Part shown: positions 6,941-16,189 of the stretch, piece by piece
How positions within the stretch are numbered: the stretch's first letter is position 1
How the letters are laid out: every line of letters begins with the position of its first letter
Assembly (NCBI GenBank): GCA_030824585.1
Contig: JAVBXM010000008.1
Span: 37,832 to 101,831 of the forward strand
DNA: 64,000 nucleotides
Direction of reading: 5' to 3'
DNA from: Phaeospirillum sp.
GTDB taxonomy: Bacteria; Pseudomonadota; Alphaproteobacteria; Rhodospirillales; Magnetospirillaceae
Program-made: the position numbers and the translations under genes
Notes under the pieces: model-generated
The model's database searches: none
Seen by the model: the letters and a program-made list of their open reading frames with translations, nothing else
What the model was told of the DNA's origin: nothing

Positions 6941-9559
6941 ATGGGGATGTTCGAAGATACCGGAATTTGGACCCGTTCGATGGATAGGGGAACCGCGCGG
7001 GATGACGCTGCGAGGGAGAGACTCCGAGTCGCGTACCGCACCTTTTGGGATAACGCGGTTGTTTTATCGCGCGAAATTCAGCGCGATATTTCGAATCTCA
7101 CGCTCCACGACGAAGCCCATTTCGAGGCCCTTTGGAGCAGAGCTGACCAGATTGCGGGACCTAGCCTGTCGCTCACTCCACTTGAGGCGTTTGTGCTGGG
7201 AGGAGCGATCCTGCTGCACGACAACGCCAACTCGCTCGCGGCGTTCGAGGGCGGGCTGGAAGCGCTGAAGGTTACGCCAGAATGGCGAGATGCGGCGGCC
7301 GAATGGCTCGAGCGGGCAGTTGACGAGGCCAAACCTCCGGCGGTTCCGCCGGAGGCAGTCCCACAGGTGTTGTTTGATGTACTACGTGGCTTGCATGCTG
7401 AGAGGGCGCGCACGCTTGCCAGTATGACCGTCAACGCAGGTGGAAAGACATTTCACCTCCTGCCCGATGACCAATTGAGAATCCATCTGGGCGATCTCAT
7501 CGGTGAAATCGCGGCCAGTCACCATTGGGATATTTCGACCCTCCCGGACCGCCTCCCACCGCTTGTAGGAACCTTAGCTGGAATGCCGGCAATGTGGACG
7601 ATCCGTCCCGTGCTTCTCGCATGCCTGCTTCGCTGTGCGGACGCCGTTCAACTCGACCAACAGCGCGCTCCCGACTTTTTGTATGCGATGCTGCGGCTGA
7701 GGGGCGTGTCCGAACTGCACTGGCGTGCGCAGAACAGGCTGGCGACGCCGGTTGTGGCGCCAGACGACCCCTCGGCCCTGATCTTCAGCTCAACGATGCC
7801 CTTTAGAGCGGATGATGCGGAAGCATGGTGGGTTGCCCATGACGCCATTCAGGTTGCAAACCGCGAGCTTCAGGCCTCGAACTCTCTTTTGCGAGACCTC
7901 CGACTGCCCCCTTTCGCGGTGAACAGGGTGGAAGGTGCGCGCTCCCCCGCGGCTCTCGCGCAGCACATGCGCGTTGTCGGCTGGAGGCCGGTCCAAGCTG
8001 AGGTGAAGATCACGCAAGTCGACAAAGTTGTGGAGATGTTTGGCGGCGCCGAGCTGTACGGGCAGGATCTTTCGGCTGCCCTACGTGAACTCATTCAAAA
8101 CGCCGCTGATGCCATCCGCTTCAGACGTGAACTAGAGCCACCGACTGCCGATTACAATGGGAGCATTATCCTTCGAATGGGACCTTGCTCTGGCCAAGGT
8201 GGGGATGTCTGGCTGGAGGTAGAGGACGACGGCTTGGGCATGTCCGAGGCGGTGCTCACGGGACCACTAATCGACTTCGGCTCAAGTTACGTCTCATCAG
8301 CCCTTGTGAAATCCGAGCGCCCAGGGCTGCTGTCCAAGGGACGGAAAAGGATCGGAAAATTCGGCATTGGCTTCTTCTCGAGCTTCATGCTCGGGGACGA
8401 GGTGATCGTTACGTCCCGACCATTCGATGCCGGATTTGACCAAATACGCACTCTTCATTTCCGCCAAGGTATAGGCCATCGTCCTCTGCTGCTTGACGAT
8501 CGTCCGTCTGATCTTGGGTGCAACACCTCGACGCGCGTACGACTTCGGTTGACGCCGGAACGATGCGAAGAGTTACTGAGGATGCCGGGAGGTTTTGGGG
8601 AGAAATTACCGCTTACCCTAACTGACCTAGTGGGAATGCTCTGCCCGATGCTGGATGCCGACATCTATGTCGAAGTCGGGGGCATGCGGCGTATGGTCCA
8701 CTCCCGCCGCTGGATGGACGAGGATCGCCTCTCATGGCTTCGGCGGATCACTGGGGCCGATGCCCGCAACGAAACGCATCTCGACGAAAATCTCATTGCG
8801 GCCGCTCCTCTCCTTACTTTTCTCGATCCGAACGATCCGAACGCTGGCCTTGCCTGCATTACGGGATCACCCGGTGCGGGTGTTATAGCGGTGGGGACTT
8901 TGAGGGCGAGTATGGTCTTCAATCGCTTCTCGGATGACTTCGTTGGAGCGATAGACCACCTGCCGGACAACCCGCGGCGTAGTCACGGAAAGCCAAGATT
9001 GGATGCGCATCTGGCAGAATGGGCCTCGGATCAGGCCCTCCGTAACCACGATATAGGTACTCCCGTCCCCCGCCGCATTTACGCTGCCGAGCGCGTTGCT
9101 CAATTCGGCGGCGACGCAACACCGATCGCGATGGTCCGGCTGAACCGTGAGTGGGTCGATCTCCAAACAGTACTCGACCAGCTAGCTGCGTCAGGACCGA
9201 TCTATGCGCCATTGAAGCTTTCCGGCCATGAAAAACGATTGATGATGACCGTCGTGCGCGAGCGACACACTGGATTCCTCGACAACTATCTTCCCGGTGA
9301 ATTGGAATATTTGATCCCAACGATTGAGACGAGCTCCGATGATAAAGCGCTTTATGCAGTACCAACCGAGGAAGATTCGGCCGAGAACGGCATCTGCATG
9401 CTTCTTACGAGGCTTGCGCTTTCTCGTGGACTAACTGTCAAAGGTGAGATTCAGCAACGTGTTGACTTCGCGCGCTATGTTGGACCGGCTTCCCCCCGGG
9501 AGGGTTTGGAACCCGGGAAGCTTATCGGTTGCAGCGGCCTCCGCTTATGGGTTGAATGA
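6941..9559 (+). CDS. HD domain plus HSP90-type (GHKL) ATPase protein
   Basis: About 872 residues from the ATG at 6941; the track's TTG at 6779 adds 54 residues of uncharacteristic sequence. The N-terminal part resembles an HD-type helical domain: LTLHDEAHFEALW (H...H) and GAILLHDNANS (HD). The middle is a GHKL ATPase of HSP90 type: ELIQNAADAIRF (N-box), EDDGLGMS (G1), then GKFGIGFFSSFMLGDE (G2, HSP90-like lid region) and GCNTSTRVRLRL. HD domains fused to HSP90-like ATPases are known from computational surveys of bacterial conflict systems. It is the last gene of the helicase-peptidase-ATPase run and could act as sensor or chaperone for the other two. The domain call is strong; the function is inferred. 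Confidence 0.8.
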   Translation: MGMFEDTGIWTRSMDRGTARDDAARERLRVAYRTFWDNAVVLSREIQRDISNLTLHDEAHFEALWSRADQIAGPSLSLTPLEAFVLGGAILLHDNANSLAAFEGGLEALKVTPEWRDAAAEWLERAVDEAKPPAVPPEAVPQVLFDVLRGLHAERARTLASMTVNAGGKTFHLLPDDQLRIHLGDLIGEIAASHHWDISTLPDRLPPLVGTLAGMPAMWTIRPVLLACLLRCADAVQLDQQRAPDFLYAMLRLRGVSELHWRAQNRLATPVVAPDDPSALIFSSTMPFRADDAEAWWVAHDAIQVANRELQASNSLLRDLRLPPFAVNRVEGARSPAALAQHMRVVGWRPVQAEVKITQVDKVVEMFGGAELYGQDLSAALRELIQNAADAIRFRRELEPPTADYNGSIILRMGPCSGQGGDVWLEVEDDGLGMSEAVLTGPLIDFGSSYVSSALVKSERPGLLSKGRKRIGKFGIGFFSSFMLGDEVIVTSRPFDAGFDQIRTLHFRQGIGHRPLLLDDRPSDLGCNTSTRVRLRLTPERCEELLRMPGGFGEKLPLTLTDLVGMLCPMLDADIYVEVGGMRRMVHSRRWMDEDRLSWLRRITGADARNETHLDENLIAAAPLLTFLDPNDPNAGLACITGSPGAGVIAVGTLRASMVFNRFSDDFVGAIDHLPDNPRRSHGKPRLDAHLAEWASDQALRNHDIGTPVPRRIYAAERVAQFGGDATPIAMVRLNREWVDLQTVLDQLAASGPIYAPLKLSGHEKRLMMTVVRERHTGFLDNYLPGELEYLIPTIETSSDDKALYAVPTEEDSAENGICMLLTRLALSRGLTVKGEIQQRVDFARYVGPASPREGLEPGKLIGCSGLRLWVE

Positions 9560-9977
9560 CTTCAAAGCGCCCCTTGATGCGCCCCCAAGAAGATGACCGC
9601 TTTCCATGACCCAGTTCACCTAAACAGACCTGCCCATTTCGGCCCATTGATGACGGCTCCGCGCCCATCTCGGTCATTCAACTCGTCCGGACTATTCTTC
9701 CAAAGCGGACCTCTGACTGAATCGCAGATACGGCTGCTGGCTGACTGGCCCACCATCATCTCGCCACAATCGATCTTTCAAATAACGTTGTTCAGAAAGA
9801 TTGATTTGTGGAGGCAGGCATGCATTCGGGCAGCCAGGACCATCCGGAAAGCCGCTGGAACACTAAGGAAAGGGTATGGGCTGAAGCAGCCCCTGCCCAC
9901 ACTCCGCCAACTCGGCCACCAGATTTGATCCACCCCTGTCGGACTTTCGTCACGTCCCGGCGGTAGCGGAGGGTGCC
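9560..9977. other. Intergenic region before the trehalose operon
   Basis: About 420 bp between the HD-HSP90 gene and the next plus-strand gene. The ORFs shown here have no recognisable protein features. The stretch probably contains the right boundary of the defence cargo and the promoter of the osmotic-stress operon. No clear promoter, tRNA or repeat was seen. Confidence 0.35.
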
Positions 9978-10574
9978 ATGTGGCTGGAATTTATGACGAA
10001 ATGGCTGGGAGGTCGGGCCGCAAGGCGCATGGGCACGGGCGTCCTCATCGTTTCGATGGCGATGGCGACCGGTGCAGCATCTGCGAAGGTCATCGTCTGC
10101 CCTCCATCGATAGCCCCTCAACCGAATATTCAAGCTCGCGTCATGGCCTTGGAGGACATTCAGGCGCTGCCGAACAAGCCCGACCCGAAGGTTGAGGGGC
10201 TGGTCGTCGTGACCGAGGGATACCTCATCCGCGCGATTTCCATCCGCCCGACGGTATCGCGATGCGGAGCCCGGGTTGAGCGCAGCTACCGTCTCCGCTT
10301 GCTGCCCAAGAAGCCGTCCTCTCTGAAGGGGCGTTTCAGTTTTCGTCACGCTGTCGTGGCGACCGTGCCAGCCAGATTGGTGGAGGGCCGCGTGGACGCC
10401 AACGGGGCGCCCATCGCCCTGGTGGGCAAGCGGGTTCGCCTTTCCGGCATGCTGACCTTCGCCGCGACGAGCAAGGAGAAGCTGAACAAAACCCAAGGCA
10501 CCCTGTGGGAGTTGGTTGCCGTCTCCCATATCACTTCCTGCCCCACGGGCGCTTGCCCCGCTACAGGTCCATAG
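9978..10574 (+). CDS. Small exported protein of unknown function
   Basis: 198 residues, family not recognised. A positively charged N-terminus followed by a hydrophobic stretch (TGVLIVSMAMATGAASA) looks like a Sec signal peptide cut after ASA-K. The mature part is beta-rich, with cysteines at CPPS, SRCGAR and near the C-terminus (SCPTGACP) that could form periplasmic disulfides. GGAGG five bases before ATG 9978 is a strong ribosome site. It ends 12 bp before the membrane-anchored OtsA gene, so the two are probably cotranscribed, and it may act with OtsA's periplasmic domain. Confidence 0.7.
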   Translation: MWLEFMTKWLGGRAARRMGTGVLIVSMAMATGAASAKVIVCPPSIAPQPNIQARVMALEDIQALPNKPDPKVEGLVVVTEGYLIRAISIRPTVSRCGARVERSYRLRLLPKKPSSLKGRFSFRHAVVATVPARLVEGRVDANGAPIALVGKRVRLSGMLTFAATSKEKLNKTQGTLWELVAVSHITSCPTGACPATGP

Positions 10575-10586
10575 AGGAGAACATCC

Positions 10587-12827
10587 ATGCGAATGGCAAT
10601 CCGGTTCGTCCTCCCCCTTCTCCTCGTGCTCGGCGGCATCGCCTGGGGCGGAGCGCCGCTGGTCGGCTCGCTGGTGGAGCGTTGGTTCCGCGCCGACGTG
10701 GAGATGCGCTCGCAGCTGGTGTTCAACTCGGTCCAGGAATCGGTGACCGGGCTGGTCCTGGCCAAGGCCGACCGCAAGATCGACGCCCTGTTCAAGCACA
10801 TCACCCAGGACGAGCGCCTGCTCGCCCTGGGCCTGTGCACGCCCGATGGGCAGTTGGCCCAGAGGTCCACGGCATGGCCGAAAGCCCTGGCCTGTCCCCC
10901 GGCACCCGTCCTGAACCATGCCTTCGCCGTCCAGCACATCGACGGCGGGCCGGTCCTGGTCGCAACCTTCGCCCTGGCCGCTGACAACACCTATCTCGGC
11001 CGCCTGGTCATTCTCCACGATTTGCGCTTCATCGAACGGCGCAGCGACAGCGCCGAGCTTTATCTCGCGGGCTTTCTCGCCCTGCTGGGATTGGGGGCGG
11101 CGGGCGTGACCGTGGTGGTCGCCCGGCTGACGCTTCGCGGCTGGATCAAGGCGGTGCGCAAGGGATTGGCGGGGAACAGCGACGGCAAGGACGATTCCGC
11201 CCTTTCGTCAGATGTGGAGCCGCTGGTGCGCGAGATGCGCAAGATCCTGCGCGATCTCGACACGCCGCGCGTCCTGACCGAAGCCATCCGGGTGGATTGG
11301 AGCCCTGACAGCCTGCGCAGCGTGTTGCGCGACGAGTTGCCCGGGGCCGAGGTGATGGTCATCTCCAACCGCGAGCCCTACATCCACAATCTCGAGGACG
11401 GCAAGGTGGTGCTGCAACGCCCGGCCAGCGGTCTGGTGACGGCGCTGGAACCCATCATGCGGGCCTGCGGCGGCACCTGGATCGCCCATGGCAGCGGCTC
11501 GGCCGACCCGTCCATGGTCGACGAGAACGATCATCTTCAGGTGCCGCCGGACGCGCCCGCCTATACCCTTCGCCGCCTGTGGCTGTCGGACGAGGAACAG
11601 GACGGCTATTACTACGGCTTCGCCAATGAGGGCATGTGGCCGCTCTGTCATATCGCCTTCGTGCGGCCCAGCTTCCGCGCGGCGGACTGGGAGCAATACG
11701 TGGCGGTCAACCGCAAGTTCGCCGATGCCGTGGTGGCCGAGGCCAAAACGCCCAATCCGGTGGTCCTGGTCCAGGATTACCACTTCGCCCTGCTGCCCAG
11801 GATGGTGCGGGAACGCCTGCCCGAGGCGACCATCATCACCTTCTGGCACATTCCCTGGCCCAATCCCGAGGTCTTCGGCATCTGTCCATGGAAGGAGGAG
11901 ATTCTGTCGGGACTGTTGGGCTCGTCCATCCTGGGCTTCCACACCCAGTTCCACTGCATCAATTTCCTGGATTCGGTGGACCGCTTCCTGGAAAGCCATA
12001 TCGACCGTGAACACAGCACGGTGCGGGCCGGAAACAGCACTACCCTGGTGCGCCCCTATCCCATATCCATCGAATGGCCGCCCAGCGCCCTGGCCAGCCA
12101 GCCGCCCGCCGAAAAGTGCCGCGAGAGCGTGCGGCACAAATACGGCATCGCTCCCGAGACCAAATTGGCGGTGGGCGTCGAACGGTTCGATTACACCAAA
12201 GGCATTGCCGACCGCTTCCATGCGGTGGGCAGCCTGCTGGCCGCCCATCCCGAATGGATCGGCCGCTTCACTCTGCTGCAGATCGCCGCGCCGACGCGCT
12301 CGCGCCTTGCCGCCTATCGCGACACCCAGGTCGAGGCGGAAAGGGCTGTCGCCGATGTCAATGCATGCTTCGGCCGCAACGGCTGGGTGCCGATCATCCT
12401 GGTGCCCAAACATCATGAGCCCGAGGACGTGTTCACCCTGTTCCGCGCCGCCGATGTCTGTCTGGTGTCCAGCCTGCACGACGGCATGAATCTGGTGGCC
12501 AAGGAATTCGTCGCCGCCCGGGACGACGAGGACGGCGTGCTGGTGCTGTCCACCTTTGCCGGGGCGTCGCGCGAATTGCTGGAGGCGCTGATCGTCAATC
12601 CCTATGACGTCCAGGCCATGGGCGAGGCGCTGCATACGGGCCTGTCCATGCCCGCCGTGCAGCGCCGCGAACGCATGCGGCTGATGCGCGAGATGGTGGG
12701 AGAGAACAACATCTACTTCTGGGCGGGCCGGATGCTGCTGGATGCCGCCCGCATGCGCAAGCGCCGTCATATCGAATATCGCATCGAAGCGGTGACCCAG
12801 GGCGCCATCATGGTGGGGAACACATGA
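10587..12827 (+). CDS. otsA: Membrane-anchored trehalose-6-phosphate synthase (GT20)
   Basis: 746 residues, against about 470 for ordinary OtsA. The C-terminal ~500 residues are a GT20 glycosyltransferase: [19 protein letters not shown], the donor/acceptor-site motif [21 protein letters not shown], and the nucleotide-sugar motif [14 protein letters not shown]. It should transfer glucose from a nucleotide sugar to glucose-6-phosphate; related GT20 enzymes make glucosylglycerol phosphate, which cannot be excluded. The extra ~230 N-terminal residues contain one TM segment (about 5-25), a ~130-residue predicted periplasmic domain, a second TM (about 155-180), then a cytoplasmic linker. This is the layout of a bacterial sensor protein. 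Its end overlaps otsB (ATGA). Confidence 0.88.
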   Translation: MRMAIRFVLPLLLVLGGIAWGGAPLVGSLVERWFRADVEMRSQLVFNSVQESVTGLVLAKADRKIDALFKHITQDERLLALGLCTPDGQLAQRSTAWPKALACPPAPVLNHAFAVQHIDGGPVLVATFALAADNTYLGRLVILHDLRFIERRSDSAELYLAGFLALLGLGAAGVTVVVARLTLRGWIKAVRKGLAGNSDGKDDSALSSDVEPLVREMRKILRDLDTPRVLTEAIRVDWSPDSLRSVLRDELPGAEVMVISNREPYIHNLEDGKVVLQRPASGLVTALEPIMRACGGTWIAHGSGSADPSMVDENDHLQVPPDAPAYTLRRLWLSDEEQDGYYYGFANEGMWPLCHIAFVRPSFRAADWEQYVAVNRKFADAVVAEAKTPNPVVLVQDYHFALLPRMVRERLPEATIITFWHIPWPNPEVFGICPWKEEILSGLLGSSILGFHTQFHCINFLDSVDRFLESHIDREHSTVRAGNSTTLVRPYPISIEWPPSALASQPPAEKCRESVRHKYGIAPETKLAVGVERFDYTKGIADRFHAVGSLLAAHPEWIGRFTLLQIAAPTRSRLAAYRDTQVEAERAVADVNACFGRNGWVPIILVPKHHEPEDVFTLFRAADVCLVSSLHDGMNLVAKEFVAARDDEDGVLVLSTFAGASRELLEALIVNPYDVQAMGEALHTGLSMPAVQRRERMRLMREMVGENNIYFWAGRMLLDAARMRKRRHIEYRIEAVTQGAIMVGNT

Positions 12828-13585
12828 TGGGTGGCCTTCCTCTCTCGGCGGACCAGGCCGGGTGGGCCTTGTTCCTGGATATCGACGGGACCTTGCTTGA
12901 CCTGGCGCCCACTCCCGACGGGGTGGTCATTCCCGAAGGGTTGCCGCAAGTGCTTGACTCCCTGGCCCGCGCCTTGGGGGGCGCCTTTGCCCTGGTCAGC
13001 GGCCGGTCTCTCGACAGTATCGACAGTCTCTTTCCCGGCCCATGGGATGCGGTGGGCTGTCACGGCGCGGAATGGCGCCTGGGCGGCCAGAGGTTCACTC
13101 CGCCGCCGCCCTGGCCCGACGGCCTTGTCGCAGGGATCGAGGCCGCCCGGCGCAGGCTTCCCGGCGTCATGATGGAGCGCAAAAGCCAGTCCCTGGCGCT
13201 CCATTTCCGCGCCGCTCCCGAGCAGAAAGCCGCCGTCCGTACCCTGGCCGCAGCCGCCGTCGCAACGGATGCGCATGGCCTCGACCTGCTGGAGGGAAAA
13301 TCGGTGATGGAGATCATTCCCGCCGGAAACAGCAAGGGCCTGGCCATCGAGCGCTTCATGCGACTACCCCCCTATGCCGGTCGGCGGCCGGTCTTCGCCG
13401 GCGATGATGTGACCGATGAAAGCGGTTTTATCACCGTCAACGCCATGGGCGGACTGTCCATTCATGTGGGTGACAGCCCAACGACCCAGGCGCTGTTCCG
13501 CTTTCCCGATCCCCGGGCCATGCGCCATTGGCTGAACGGACTCGATACCGCAATAGGAGGACACCAAGACCATGAGCACCCTTGA
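12824..13585 (+). CDS. otsB: Trehalose-6-phosphate phosphatase
   Basis: 253 residues, HAD superfamily. Motif I is FLDIDGTLLDL with the nucleophile Asp, motif II is LVSGRSLDSI, and the C-terminal motif is VFAGDDVTDESGF, all typical of OtsB, which releases trehalose from trehalose-6-phosphate. The start ATG overlaps the otsA stop (ATGATGA), implying translational coupling, and the 3' end overlaps the GH15 gene by 14 bp. With otsA it makes a complete two-step trehalose pathway for osmotic or desiccation protection. Confidence 0.9.
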   Translation: MMGGLPLSADQAGWALFLDIDGTLLDLAPTPDGVVIPEGLPQVLDSLARALGGAFALVSGRSLDSIDSLFPGPWDAVGCHGAEWRLGGQRFTPPPPWPDGLVAGIEAARRRLPGVMMERKSQSLALHFRAAPEQKAAVRTLAAAAVATDAHGLDLLEGKSVMEIIPAGNSKGLAIERFMRLPPYAGRRPVFAGDDVTDESGFITVNAMGGLSIHVGDSPTTQALFRFPDPRAMRHWLNGLDTAIGGHQDHEHP

Positions 13586-15350
13586 TCTCGGCGTCATCGG
13601 CAATTGCAACATTGCAGCCCTGGTGGACGCGCAAGCCACCATCGTCTGGGGGTGTTTCCCCCGCATGGACGGTGACGCGGTGTTTCATGCCCTACTTAAC
13701 GAAGGAAAGGGCGATGGAATGTTCTCCATCGAACTGGTCGACCAGCTTCATTCGGAACAGGCTTACCTTCCAAATTCGGCCATCCTGCGCACGACGCTTT
13801 ATGACCATCATGGCGGTATTGCCGAGGTGGTGGATTTCGCGCCTCGCTTCGCCTTGTACGAGCGCATCTTCCGCCCGCCCATGATCGTCCGGCGGATCAG
13901 GGCGATCCAGGGGCGGCCGCGGGTGCTGGTGCGGCTGCGGCCCGGTTTCGAGAATGGCGGGCTGAAGCCCCAGCTCACCCGGGGCAGCAATCATCTGCGC
14001 TATGTGTCGCCCGCCCAGACGCTGCGCCTGACCACCAATGCGCCGGTCTCCTACATCACTGAGGAACGGCCCTTCGTCCTTGACCGGCCCATCGACATGC
14101 TGCTGGGCAGTGACGAAAGCCTTCAGGCCGGGGTGGAGACCACGGCCCGCGACCTGTTCGAGCGGACGCTGGACCATTGGCGCAGTTGGGTCCGCTCGCT
14201 GTCCATTCCCTTCGAGTGGCAGGACGCGGTGATCCGTGCGGCCATCACCCTGAAGCTGTGCAATTTCGAGGAAACCGGCGCCATCGTCGCGGCGCTCACC
14301 ACCTCCATCCCGGAAGCGCCCGAGACCCAGCGTAACTGGGATTACCGCTTCTGCTGGCTGCGCGACGCCTATTTCGTCATCCATGCCCTGAACCGTCTCG
14401 GCGTCACCCGGACCATGGAGGACTACCTGCGCTTCATCAACGACATCGTCGAGGAAGCCCAGGACGGGGAGTTGCGGCCGGTCTACGGCATCACCCGCGA
14501 CACCTCCATCGACGAGATCACCATTCCCCATCTGGCCGGGTATCGGGACTTCGGGCCGGTGCGGGTGGGCAATCAGGCCCATATCCAGATCCAGAACGAC
14601 GTCTATGGCAGCGTGGTGCTGGCCTCGACCCATGCCTTCTTCGACCAGCGCCTTGCCCATCCGGGCAATGCCGCCCTGTTCGAGCAGTTGGAGCGCCTGG
14701 GCAATCGCGCCGTCGCGGTGTTCGACAAGCCCGACGCGGGGCCGTGGGAGTTGCGCACCATCGCCTCGGTCCACACCTTCTCGTCCGTGATGTGCTGGGC
14801 CGCCTGCGATCGCCTGGCCAAGATCGCGCGCCATATCGGCCAGACCGACCGCGCCATCTACTGGCGCCGCGAGGCCGACCGCCTGCACGCCATCATCTGC
14901 CAGCGGGCCTGGAATGCTGAAAAGGGCTGCTTCGCCTCCACCTTCGACGGCGACGAGTTAGACGCTACCCTTCTTCTGCTCCACGAAGTGGATTTCCTGG
15001 CCGCCGACGACCCGCGCTTCGCCGCCACGGTGGATGCCGTCGCCGGCACCTTGCGCACCGGCGACTTCCTTTATCGCTATGTGGCCGAGGACGATTTCGG
15101 CCGCCCTTCGACCGCCTTCCTCATCTGCGTCTTCTGGTATATCGACGCTCTGGCCGCCCTGGGGCGGCACGACGAGGCCCGCGCCCTGTTCGAGACGGTG
15201 CTGGCGCGTCGTAATCCGCTGGGGCTGCTATCCGAGGATATCGACCCACGCAGCGGTGAATTGTGGGGTAATTTCCCCCAGACCTATTCCATGGTCGGGC
15301 TGATCAACTGCGCCATGCGGCTGTCCAGGAATTGGGAGGACGCTTTCTGA
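13572..15350 (+). CDS. Glycoside hydrolase family 15 protein (glucoamylase/trehalase-like)
   Basis: 592 residues. The GH15 signature RNWDYRFCWLRDAYF is present, with GYRDFGPVRVGN downstream and a late segment (LLSEDIDPRSGELWGNFPQTYS) that carries the usual catalytic glutamate region. GH15 enzymes hydrolyse alpha-glucosides; bacterial members linked to ots genes include trehalases, so here it may recycle trehalose. No signal peptide is seen. GGAGGA precedes ATG 13572, which lies inside the end of otsB; the stop codon is shared with the next start (TGATG). Family is firm, substrate inferred from the operon. Confidence 0.87.
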   Translation: MSTLDLGVIGNCNIAALVDAQATIVWGCFPRMDGDAVFHALLNEGKGDGMFSIELVDQLHSEQAYLPNSAILRTTLYDHHGGIAEVVDFAPRFALYERIFRPPMIVRRIRAIQGRPRVLVRLRPGFENGGLKPQLTRGSNHLRYVSPAQTLRLTTNAPVSYITEERPFVLDRPIDMLLGSDESLQAGVETTARDLFERTLDHWRSWVRSLSIPFEWQDAVIRAAITLKLCNFEETGAIVAALTTSIPEAPETQRNWDYRFCWLRDAYFVIHALNRLGVTRTMEDYLRFINDIVEEAQDGELRPVYGITRDTSIDEITIPHLAGYRDFGPVRVGNQAHIQIQNDVYGSVVLASTHAFFDQRLAHPGNAALFEQLERLGNRAVAVFDKPDAGPWELRTIASVHTFSSVMCWAACDRLAKIARHIGQTDRAIYWRREADRLHAIICQRAWNAEKGCFASTFDGDELDATLLLLHEVDFLAADDPRFAATVDAVAGTLRTGDFLYRYVAEDDFGRPSTAFLICVFWYIDALAALGRHDEARALFETVLARRNPLGLLSEDIDPRSGELWGNFPQTYSMVGLINCAMRLSRNWEDAF

Positions 15351-16189
15351 TGCCGCCGGCCGGGCTGGAATACCTCTATGCCAGCCTGATCGTGGCCGTC
15401 GCCCTGGCCGCCTTTGTGGTATCGGTGCGGCTGATGGTATGCACGGCGCGGTGCCGGGCCCGCAATGGCCGCCTGCTGATGATGCTGGGCGGTATCGCGA
15501 CTCTGCTGGCCCTTGGCCTCGCCAATCTGTTCGACGCCTTCGACAATGTGGTTTGGCACCGGGAGGTGCCGATCATCCCTTCGGCCTGGCTGTCGGGCAT
15601 TGCCGGCGCGGTCATCGTCCTGTGGTTCGAGGTCTTCGGCCGTTATGCCGTGGAGCGTGCCGAATTCGAACGCCAGCTGGAAATTCTGGCGACCACCGAT
15701 CCCTTGACCGGTATTCTCAACCGCCGCGCCTGCCTGGAGCGCGGCAAGGCTCTGACGGAATCCGCCAAGCGCTATGGCCACCCCATGACCGTGATGATGT
15801 TGGATATCGACCACTTCAAGCGGATCAATGACCGCCACGGCCACGACACGGGAGACGAAGTTCTGCGTCTATTCGTCGCTGTGGTCGCCAAGTGCCTGCG
15901 GCAGGTGGACGTCTTTGGCCGCATGGGGGGCGAAGAATTCGCGGTGCTGATGCCGGAAACGGCGCAAAAAGGTGCCCAGATCGCCGCGGAACGCATCCGC
16001 CAGGCGGTGGAGAAGGGAAAACTGAACCAGGGCGGGCAAGAATTGTCCGTGACTGTCAGCGTGGGCGCCGTGGTCGGCACCCACAGTGTGGACGACGCAC
16101 TGAAACTGGCCGACGAGGCCCTTTACCGTGCCAAGCGTGAAGGCCGCAACCGGGTGGTCATGACCGAGGCCCAAGGAGAAAATATTTGA
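15350..16189 (+). CDS. Membrane diguanylate cyclase (GGDEF)
   Basis: 279 residues from the ATG at 15350, which overlaps the GH15 stop (TGATG) and is preceded by GGGAGGA; the track start at 15332 is less likely. The first ~105 residues carry about three TM helices. The rest is a GGDEF domain beginning ATTDPLTGILNRR and containing an intact catalytic GGEEF (GRMGGEEFAVLM), so c-di-GMP synthesis is expected. I see no clear RxxD inhibitory site before GGEEF. Its place inside a trehalose/Na+ antiporter operon suggests that osmotic conditions feed into c-di-GMP signalling. The stop overlaps the nhaD start. Confidence 0.88.
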   Translation: MPPAGLEYLYASLIVAVALAAFVVSVRLMVCTARCRARNGRLLMMLGGIATLLALGLANLFDAFDNVVWHREVPIIPSAWLSGIAGAVIVLWFEVFGRYAVERAEFERQLEILATTDPLTGILNRRACLERGKALTESAKRYGHPMTVMMLDIDHFKRINDRHGHDTGDEVLRLFVAVVAKCLRQVDVFGRMGGEEFAVLMPETAQKGAQIAAERIRQAVEKGKLNQGGQELSVTVSVGAVVGTHSVDDALKLADEALYRAKREGRNRVVMTEAQGENI

